Part shown: in pieces, positions 5,909 to 11,387 of the stretch | How the letters are laid out: each line of letters starts with the position of its first letter | Numbering within the stretch: the stretch's first letter is position 1 | DNA from: Candidatus Omnitrophota bacterium | GTDB lineage: Bacteria > Omnitrophota > Gorgyraeia > Zapsychrales > Zapsychraceae | Length of the DNA: 11,387 bases | Assembly: GCA_020430005.1 (NCBI GenBank) | Contig: JAGQKQ010000040.1 | Span: 1-11,387, forward strand | Direction: 5' to 3' | Notes under the pieces: generated by a model | Told to the model about the DNA's origin: nothing | Databases searched by the model: none | What the model saw: only the letters and a program-made list of their open reading frames with translations | Program-made: the position numbers and the translations under genes

Positions 5909-7895
5909 TAATAGTCAAAACAAGAAAAAGCTTGTTATTCTTGAATTTATTGATGAAGCAGAGCATTTAATCGGCATTTATGGACAGGATTTTCTGAGGG
6001 ATCCTGACGTGCTTATTGTTTGTTTACATCCGAATATTAGGGCTTATTTAAAGAAAATTAACATTGAGTCTTCAGACACGGTACCTTTTCTTAATAATGA
6101 CACTCAGCATGAAATTATTCTTAAAACGGAGGATATTACTGAAAAATTGCTGAATGAGTTTAAATTTAAGGATTGTTATGGGGCGGAAGAAGGATATAAG
6201 GATTTAATTCGACTGCACTTAAGGTTGTATATCCTTTTATTTTTTAGAACCATTGAAATACTTAAGAATATTTGTGGACAACACGCTATCTCTGAAATTT
6301 ATTGTTGCAAACAAAAGGACATTAATGGAATTGCATCTAGGAGCCCATTCGTTTCCGACTATGAACGGTTTTTGGGATATCTTGTTGAAGATTTTTGTAA
6401 CAAAAAAAATATTATTAGCCATGTTGCCGAGTTAAGACTTAGAGAGAGGAAATCTATACAGGATGGATTGCGGCAGTTTGTTAGATTATTAGGGCGGGGA
6501 CTGGCTTGCATAGATTATTTTTGTTCCAAATGGAGCGGTCGTCCGGAGGAAAAAACAATAGTTGTTCCGGCGGTATCTTACAGGATGGATTTGATTGTTA
6601 AAGATATTAGAAAAATGCATAGCAAGGCTAGATGTGTGATTGTGTGGGAGGACCGGAATGAAAGTCTAAAACAAGAGGTCTTTAAAATTAAATTAATGCT
6701 TAATACATTTATTTCTAAATTTAAGGGAAAGCCATTATTGGATAAAGTTGTTACTATGGATTTGATCGAATGGCTGTTTAAGAAAGATAAAGAACAGCAT
6801 AATCAACTGAAGAAAGAGTTTAAAAAGTTAAAGGATAATATCACATCAAAATATAAGGAGGATTTCATCTGTTCTGGAGTGTCAGTTGATCATTATGTAA
6901 CTCTTAAAATTGAGAGAGGATTGGAGAAAGTTGCTCATGAACTTTTGCACTCCACAAAGGTGCTTTATCATACATTTAAACGACTTAAGCCGCAGTTGCT
7001 TATGGCCATGTATAGTGGAGGAATTTATTGCCATATGGGAGAAGTTGCTCGGCAAATGAATATCTGTTCTTTAAACATTAGTCATGGAACTCATGTGCCG
7101 CCGAATAATAAATATGAGCATATTGAAAATTTTCGTCTGGCAACAAGTGTAATTATTAATACCTATAAATATGTTGCCGTTCAAACTCCTTGGACAAACC
7201 GCTTTCTTGATTATTATGGAGATAAAAGGCCGCGTTTATTTACCGGGCCATTACTCTATTCAAAAATAACTAAGGACGATTGTTTAAAGAATAAAAAAGA
7301 GTTTGTAGGAAGTAATAACAATATTAAATTGATTCTCCATGCCACTACTTTGAAAAGAGGACGAAGAGGCAGGTTGCATATTACAGAGACTTTAGATGAG
7401 TATATATCAGGTTTATCCGATCTTGTTCGTGCTGTTAATCAGTTATCAGATGTTTTTTTAGTGATAAGGCCTCATCCGGTGTGTGACATGACGGATGAAC
7501 AATTATTAGCGCTTCTTCCAGCCAGTGAGAAAATAAAAATCTTTAGGAAAGGAACTTTTTCTAGTGTTCTTTCAGCTGTAGATATGTTGATTAGTTATTC
7601 GTCGACCTGTATAGAAGAGGCGTTACAAAATAAAATACCTGTTGTCCTGTTTGATAAGTGGAAGAGATATAATCACTTTAATATAGAAGAAACGCAGAGT
7701 TCATTACAGCTTAAAAGAAATCCAGTTTTTTATATCACCAAACCAGAGATTTTGTCAGCGTCTATGGATAAAATTTTGAAGATTTTTGATGTGGATCCTT
7801 TAGATGAGGCAGACCTGGCGCTTTATAAATATCCTGAAGATTATATTAACAATTTTTATAATTTTATTAACGAAGTTATTGAAACGGCGAAGTAA
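5901..7895 (+). CDS. Large GT-B-like glycan transferase / surface carbohydrate biosynthesis protein
   Basis: A 664-residue cytosolic or membrane-associated protein without an obvious signal peptide. Residues 10 to about 200 form a poorly recognisable N-terminal domain of alternating strands and helices. From about 215 onward there is a GT-B-like pattern: a Rossmann-type half starting VVPAVSYRMD (221-230), a long charged helical region (255-320), then MYSGGIYCHMGEVAR (370-384), HGTH (395-398), KLILHATTLKRG (476-487), VIRPHP (521-526) and SYSSTCIEEAL (565-575). RPHP followed by a Ser-rich S-x-x-x-E-A motif is typical of CDP-glycerol glycerophosphotransferase, polysialyltransferase and capsule-synthesis-type transferases. 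It is a candidate for transferring the CMP-activated sugar made by the upstream cassette (inference). AAGG lies six bases before the ATG. It is one of the most AT-rich genes in the window (11 of 60 bases G or C at 6661-6720). Donor and acceptor are unknown. Confidence 0.65.
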   Translation: MGSNSQNKKKLVILEFIDEAEHLIGIYGQDFLRDPDVLIVCLHPNIRAYLKKINIESSDTVPFLNNDTQHEIILKTEDITEKLLNEFKFKDCYGAEEGYKDLIRLHLRLYILLFFRTIEILKNICGQHAISEIYCCKQKDINGIASRSPFVSDYERFLGYLVEDFCNKKNIISHVAELRLRERKSIQDGLRQFVRLLGRGLACIDYFCSKWSGRPEEKTIVVPAVSYRMDLIVKDIRKMHSKARCVIVWEDRNESLKQEVFKIKLMLNTFISKFKGKPLLDKVVTMDLIEWLFKKDKEQHNQLKKEFKKLKDNITSKYKEDFICSGVSVDHYVTLKIERGLEKVAHELLHSTKVLYHTFKRLKPQLLMAMYSGGIYCHMGEVARQMNICSLNISHGTHVPPNNKYEHIENFRLATSVIINTYKYVAVQTPWTNRFLDYYGDKRPRLFTGPLLYSKITKDDCLKNKKEFVGSNNNIKLILHATTLKRGRRGRLHITETLDEYISGLSDLVRAVNQLSDVFLVIRPHPVCDMTDEQLLALLPASEKIKIFRKGTFSSVLSAVDMLISYSSTCIEEALQNKIPVVLFDKWKRYNHFNIEETQSSLQLKRNPVFYITKPEILSASMDKILKIFDVDPLDEADLALYKYPEDYINNFYNFINEVIETAK

Positions 7896-7898
7896 TTT

Positions 7899-7904
7899 GG
7901 AGGG
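7899..7904 (+). promoter_or_regulatory. Ribosome binding site that fixes a TTG start
   Basis: GGAGGG lies six bases before the TTG at 7911, an ideal Shine-Dalgarno spacing. No ATG is available before the cofactor loop of the sulfotransferase, so this site decides the start. Confidence 0.8.
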
Positions 7905-7910
7905 AATACA

Positions 7911-8777
7911 TTGGTTATTTTAGTATGCGGACATTCGCGGTCAGGCAATCATTTCACCATAGATTCTTTGGTGAAGAATTTTAAAGACGCGAGTTTCGGG
8001 ATATTTCGTCCGGGTTATGCTGCTATTGAGAATCTCGTTGTTCCGCACGATAGCGGAGTAACAGAATTGTTTTATGACTTTATTTTTAACTATAATAAAG
8101 ATCAAGAAATCAGGATTTGTAAAACTCATTTACTCCCGGAAGAAATTGAGACGGCCTTAAGTCGGGATGATTATTTCTTAAATAAGAAAGACAGGGTAAT
8201 TATTGATTTCTTATATAACGAAGCGAAAGTCATCTATATTCAGAGGGATGTTAAAGATGTAATGGTTTCATTGTATTATTTTATGAAACTCGGAGGAGGT
8301 TATCAAGTTGGTTTAAGGGAAAGGCTTGCTCATATGAGCATCGCGGAATTTATCCGTTCCCCCAACTACCATATTTATCCGCCACGAGGATTTGCCGATT
8401 TTGACCGCAATAGAATTGTTTATTGGGCTTATCATGTCCAGCAGTGGATGAAGAGAAAAGTTTGTCCGATACAATATGAAACGCTTAGCCAAGATTTTGA
8501 GTCAACACTTAAGAAGATTTCTGAATATTGTGGAGGAGAGGAAATTCTTCGGAATGATCTTAGCAAGCCGTCGATGTCAGATCAAAAGAATTCCTTAATT
8601 AATCGCGTGCTTAAAAAATTAAGAATAAAACTATCTTCAAAGGAATCAACAGCCGTCAGTCCTTATAAGGGTATTAGTGGCAGTCATAAGGCTCATTTTT
8701 CTGATGAAGATTATCGTTTTATTGATAAGAATATTCAAATGGTAAATATGGACGTTGAGTCTCAAACGATCGTTTAA
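7911..8777 (+). CDS. PAPS-dependent sulfotransferase (Sulfotransfer_1 type)
   Basis: A 288-residue cytosolic sulfotransferase that would move sulfate from PAPS to a hydroxyl or amino group, most likely on a sugar of this glycan. The 5'-phosphosulfate loop is GHSRSGNH (7-14), equivalent to PKSGTTW. KTH at 71-73 holds the lysine and catalytic histidine of the family. The 3'-phosphate site is QRDVKDVMVSLYYF (111-124), with R112 and S120. The C-terminal YKGISGSHKAHFS (252-264) corresponds to the RKG-GDWKNHF motif that contacts PAP. All four signatures are present, so it looks active. The start is TTG, chosen for the strong GGAGGG site and because the next in-frame ATG would remove the PAPS loop and the KTH residues. 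It lies 15 bases after the transferase gene. PAPS synthesis genes are not in the window. Confidence 0.88.
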   Translation: MVILVCGHSRSGNHFTIDSLVKNFKDASFGIFRPGYAAIENLVVPHDSGVTELFYDFIFNYNKDQEIRICKTHLLPEEIETALSRDDYFLNKKDRVIIDFLYNEAKVIYIQRDVKDVMVSLYYFMKLGGGYQVGLRERLAHMSIAEFIRSPNYHIYPPRGFADFDRNRIVYWAYHVQQWMKRKVCPIQYETLSQDFESTLKKISEYCGGEEILRNDLSKPSMSDQKNSLINRVLKKLRIKLSSKESTAVSPYKGISGSHKAHFSDEDYRFIDKNIQMVNMDVESQTIV

Positions 8778-8798
8778 GAAAACTAAAAGAATAAAAAG

Positions 8799-9722
8799 AT
8801 GGCAAAAGGAAATATTTCTATTACAACCACCTCTTTTGGAAAAGAGAAGGCAGAACCATTAGATGCTCTTCAGGCCGCTGGTTATGAGTATACGCTAAAC
8901 CCATATGGACGCAAGGTTGAAAAAGAAGAGTTGCTTAAGCTCGCGGCTGGTGCGGTTGGTCTAATTGCAGGAACCGAAAAAATCGATGCGGAAGTTTTAA
9001 ACGGAATTTCTCATATTAAAGTCATATCCAGGTGTGGTGTTGGAATGGATAATGTGGATTTAAAGACTGCCGAGAGTCTGGGAATCAAAGTTTTTAATAC
9101 ACCAGACGCGCCTACAGCTCCCGTTGCTGAATTGACCATTGGACTTATCCTGGCCGTTCTACGTAGAATCCCTCAATCTGATCAAGCCATCCGTGCCGGA
9201 CGGTGGAGTAAGCAGATGGGTAGTCTTCTTTCAGCAAAAAAAGTCGGGATTGTCGGCTTTGGGCGTATCGGTCAGGCGGTAGCTCATTTGTTAGGGGAGT
9301 TTGGATCAAGCTTGTATTATTATGACCCTGTTAATACAGATTATTCGGGCAACGCCATGCCCTTAGGAATACAGGAGCTCCTTGAGATGGTTGACATTGT
9401 GACACTACATGTTCCTTATTGCCAAGACAATAGGCATTTCATTGATCAAAAAAGGCTTCAGCTTATGAAGCCGGGGAGTGTGTTAGTAAATTGTTCCAGA
9501 GGAGGAATAGTAGATGAGGAAGCTCTTTATGAAGAGCTTAAAAACGGCCATTTAGCAGGGGCGGCCGTTGATGTTTTTGAGCAGGAGCCATATAATGGTC
9601 CTTTAAAGGAGCTAGACAATGTTGTGCTTACACCTCATATTGGATCATATGCGAAAGAAGCAAGAATTCGTATGGAGATAGAATCTGTGCAAAATTTGAT
9701 AAAAGGTTTGGAAGAAACGTAA
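8799..9722 (+). CDS. D-2-hydroxyacid dehydrogenase, SerA-like catalytic core without regulatory domain
   Basis: A 307-residue NAD-dependent D-isomer-specific 2-hydroxyacid dehydrogenase. The dinucleotide loop is GFGRIG (153-158), with an acidic or polar strand end at YYYDPV (173-178). Catalytic residues are R234 in NCSRGGIVDEEAL, E263 in EQEP and H280 in TPHIG. The early CGVGMDNVD (79-87) and the NTPDAPTAPVAE stretch (100-111) are typical of phosphoglycerate dehydrogenase. The protein ends after the catalytic core and lacks the ACT or ASB domains of housekeeping SerA, so it would escape serine feedback. In a glycan operon it may interconvert a D-glycerate-type acid and its 2-keto acid to feed the aminotransferase or the aldolase (inference). 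It starts 21 bases after the sulfotransferase with only a weak AAAAAG site, and its GC (33 of 60 at 9241-9300) is higher than its left neighbours. Confidence 0.88.
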   Translation: MAKGNISITTTSFGKEKAEPLDALQAAGYEYTLNPYGRKVEKEELLKLAAGAVGLIAGTEKIDAEVLNGISHIKVISRCGVGMDNVDLKTAESLGIKVFNTPDAPTAPVAELTIGLILAVLRRIPQSDQAIRAGRWSKQMGSLLSAKKVGIVGFGRIGQAVAHLLGEFGSSLYYYDPVNTDYSGNAMPLGIQELLEMVDIVTLHVPYCQDNRHFIDQKRLQLMKPGSVLVNCSRGGIVDEEALYEELKNGHLAGAAVDVFEQEPYNGPLKELDNVVLTPHIGSYAKEARIRMEIESVQNLIKGLEET

Positions 9723-9735
9723 CTTAACGGTTAAG
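9723..9735. repeat. Perfect 6-bp inverted repeat between genes
   Basis: CTTAAC-G-GTTAAG begins directly after the dehydrogenase stop codon and ends 19 bases before the next start. The single-base centre rules out a normal hairpin and no T-tract follows, so it is not a terminator. It could be a protein-binding dyad or chance. Confidence 0.3.
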
Positions 9736-9754
9736 ACATAACAGGAGTTTTATC

Positions 9755-10666
9755 ATGAAAATTCTTATTTTTGGAGGAGCTGGTTTTTTAGGAAGTCATG
9801 TTGCTGATTTTCTCTCGGAGCAAGGTCATGATGTTACCATTTTTGATTTGAAAAAGTCAGAATATCTTCAAAAGAACCAGAAAATGGTGGTGGCGGACAT
9901 GACAGACCAAGCTCAAGTGATGAATGCCGTTAAAGGACAGGATATTATTTATAATTTTGCTGGTGTCGCGGATATTAATTTTGCTAAAGATAATCCTTAT
10001 GAAACATTAACTCAAAATTTTATTGGAAATCTTAACATTTTAGAAGCATGCGTTAAATCAAATATTAAACGTTATGTTTTTGCTAGTACCCTATATGTTT
10101 ACAGTGCCTTGGGATCCTTTTATCGTGCCAGTAAACAGTCCTGCGAGTTGACTATAGAGTCTTACGCAGATCATTATAATCTGGATTTTACAGTTCTACG
10201 ATTTGGCTCTTTGTATGGGCCTAGAGCCAGTGAAAGTAATTGGGTCTACAGAATTTTATCCCAGGCTTTGGAGAAAAAGAAAATGGTTAGGGAAGGGGAT
10301 GGAGAAGAAATACGTGAATATATTCATGTTCATGATGCGGCAAAGTTAAGCGCAAAAATTCTCGAGAAAGACTATCGAAATCAATATATCATTATTAGCG
10401 GAAATCAGTCGATTAAAATAAAAGATTTGCTGGTTATGGTCAGAGAAATGTTGAATAATTCGGTTGATATCGAATTTATTGAAGGAAAAAATGATCATCA
10501 TTATGAGATTACCCCATATAATTTCAGGCCTAAATTGGCTAAGAAAATTAGTGATTCAGGTTATATAGATTTGGGTCAGGGCATTCTTGATCTAATCTAT
10601 AATATTGCTGACCGCAAGGCTTCACTGGATGCAGAATTACGGCAAATTTTAAATTCGCTACCATGA
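9755..10666 (+). CDS. NAD-dependent sugar epimerase/dehydratase (extended SDR)
   Basis: A 303-residue extended short-chain dehydrogenase of normal length for nucleotide-sugar epimerases and dehydratases. NAD loop: GGAGFLG (7-13), with the cofactor-selecting acidic residue in FDLKK (30-34), D31 favouring NAD over NADP. Catalytic residues are S111 or T112 in ASTLYVY and Y123/K127 in FYRASKQ (YxxxK). RFGSLYGPR (149-157) and REYIHVHDAA (187-196) are the usual substrate-domain signatures. The Y occurs about eight residues earlier relative to the STLYV strand than in typical GalE members, so that loop is short. It likely changes the configuration of, or dehydrates, an NDP-sugar used by this locus; the exact sugar cannot be told. 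AGGAG lies seven bases before the ATG, and its stop overlaps the next start as ATGA. Confidence 0.87.
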   Translation: MKILIFGGAGFLGSHVADFLSEQGHDVTIFDLKKSEYLQKNQKMVVADMTDQAQVMNAVKGQDIIYNFAGVADINFAKDNPYETLTQNFIGNLNILEACVKSNIKRYVFASTLYVYSALGSFYRASKQSCELTIESYADHYNLDFTVLRFGSLYGPRASESNWVYRILSQALEKKKMVREGDGEEIREYIHVHDAAKLSAKILEKDYRNQYIIISGNQSIKIKDLLVMVREMLNNSVDIEFIEGKNDHHYEITPYNFRPKLAKKISDSGYIDLGQGILDLIYNIADRKASLDAELRQILNSLP

Positions 10667-11387
10667 ATGTTCTCTATTTAGTATCAGAACAACATGATTG
10701 TGATTTCTTTAAGAAAACAATCATGAGTGTGGCTCCCTCCAAAATTTATCTATGCCCTATCACTTACGGTGTTTCCTCAATCCTGCAAAATATTAAGAAC
10801 ATCCTGCAGGAAGAAAAGATTGATTTCGAAATTATTAATTTTCTGGATATTTTTAATAAGCAGGCTTTTTCTTTAAAGGAAGACTATCTTCGGTTTGTAT
10901 GTGATGTCGGACGAACAAAAATAGGGAATCAGAAGACTTTACAAGAGTTCTATTTATTGCCAGGACAAAAGAATAATTCCGTCTGGTGGTTTTCACTAAT
11001 AAGTGAAAAGAACCCTTATAAATCAAAAACATTTTCCGTTTTTGTTCGGGCTATATCTGTTTTAAATCTTGCAAAACAGTATAAGGTTGATAAGGTCTGG
11101 GTAGATTCGGGCTTAGCATTGTTTGTTAGCATTTTGCAAGAAACATCGATAGGGCGGAAAATTACTATTTTGAGTTCTGTCTCAAATCGTGTAAAGTTCA
11201 AGGATTCTATTTTCTTTACTTTTGTTGTTGAAAAAATTAGGGCTTTTCGGCTATTGGTTACGACTTTTATAAAGATTTTTATTTTGAAATTGATTTGCGG
11301 AGCGTATAAGAGTAAAAAAAGTATTTTGGCTAAAGCAAATCTTTTATGTATAACAATGTTTCTTGTTTTGGATGTTGAAGCTATAAA
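10663..11387 (+). CDS. N-terminal part of a large surface-carbohydrate protein (3' truncated), function unassigned
   Basis: An open frame begins at an ATG overlapping the epimerase stop (ATGA) and runs 241 codons to the right edge without a stop. No Shine-Dalgarno is evident, so translational coupling is likely. The protein starts with a short strand (MNVLYLVSE). It carries SVWWFSLISEKNPYKSK (106-122), a strand VDKVWVDSG (142-150) and hydrophobic stretches at about 183-212 and 226-237 that could be one or two membrane-associated helices. The WW..S...EKN..KS pattern reminds me of the very large surface carbohydrate biosynthesis proteins seen in Leptospira-like O-antigen loci, but this is from memory and unproven. 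GC is low (17 of 60 at 11221-11280), like the 664-residue transferase. I am confident it is a gene, and not confident of its function. Confidence 0.7.
   Translation, partial: MNVLYLVSEQHDCDFFKKTIMSVAPSKIYLCPITYGVSSILQNIKNILQEEKIDFEIINFLDIFNKQAFSLKEDYLRFVCDVGRTKIGNQKTLQEFYLLPGQKNNSVWWFSLISEKNPYKSKTFSVFVRAISVLNLAKQYKVDKVWVDSGLALFVSILQETSIGRKITILSSVSNRVKFKDSIFFTFVVEKIRAFRLLVTTFIKIFILKLICGAYKSKKSILAKANLLCITMFLVLDVEAI

Noticed and set aside
6237..6435. Short frames on both strands inside the 664-residue transferase gene
   Set aside because: They have no motifs or ribosome binding sites of note and are embedded in a continuous coding frame.
8799..9722. Housekeeping serA
   Set aside because: It lacks the regulatory domains of many housekeeping SerA proteins, and no serB or serC accompanies it in the usual form; I keep the broader 2-hydroxyacid dehydrogenase call.
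9723..9735. Possible transcription terminator in the dehydrogenase-epimerase gap
   Set aside because: The loop would be a single base, the stem is AT-rich and no T-run follows.
11016..11201. Minus-strand open frame of 61 codons near the right edge
   Set aside because: It lies opposite the uninterrupted 241-codon plus-strand frame that is coupled to the epimerase stop, and has no motif of its own.

Overview
This window is an 11.4 kb slice of a surface-polysaccharide (O-antigen, capsule or glycoprotein-glycan type) biosynthesis locus. All twelve genes lie on the + strand and are packed as one apparent operon. Most junctions overlap by 4 to 11 bases (ATGA or similar) or are separated by less than 35 bases. 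I found no promoter, terminator, RNA gene, insertion sequence, CRISPR array or gene-free stretch over 300 bases. Both ends cut through genes, so the locus extends on both sides. The CMP-Kdo-synthetase-like enzyme points to a Gram-negative (diderm) bacterium. Overall GC is about 40% by eye. I cannot name the lineage; an uncultured or anaerobic diderm would fit, but that is a guess.

Layout. (1) 1-738: C-terminal half of a radical SAM enzyme of the cobalamin-binding-domain type. (2) 762-2982: a three-gene cassette of HAD phosphatase, HpcH/HpaI-type pyruvate aldolase and KdsB-like cytidylyltransferase, the last two coupled to their upstream neighbours by ATGA overlaps. (3) 2972-5062: a radical SAM/SPASM enzyme and a HisC-like PLP aminotransferase. 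(4) 5072-7895: a SAM-dependent methyltransferase and a large GT-B-like glycan transferase. (5) 7911-8777: a PAPS-type sulfotransferase with a TTG start. (6) 8799-10666: a SerA-like D-2-hydroxyacid dehydrogenase and an extended-SDR sugar epimerase/dehydratase. (7) 10663 to the right edge: an unterminated 241-codon frame, the start of another large surface-carbohydrate protein.

How they may work together (inference). The aldolase could join pyruvate, or a relative such as hydroxypyruvate, to a sugar aldehyde. The HAD enzyme could remove a phosphate and the KdsB-like enzyme could load the resulting 2-keto acid sugar onto CMP. This would give a CMP-ulosonic acid by an aldolase route rather than by the PEP-dependent synthases of Kdo and sialic acid. 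The radical SAM, aminotransferase, dehydrogenase and epimerase genes could tailor this or companion sugars. The large GT-B-like proteins would transfer residues, and the methyltransferase and sulfotransferase would decorate the product. The aldolase-cytidylyltransferase cassette is the most interesting part of the window.
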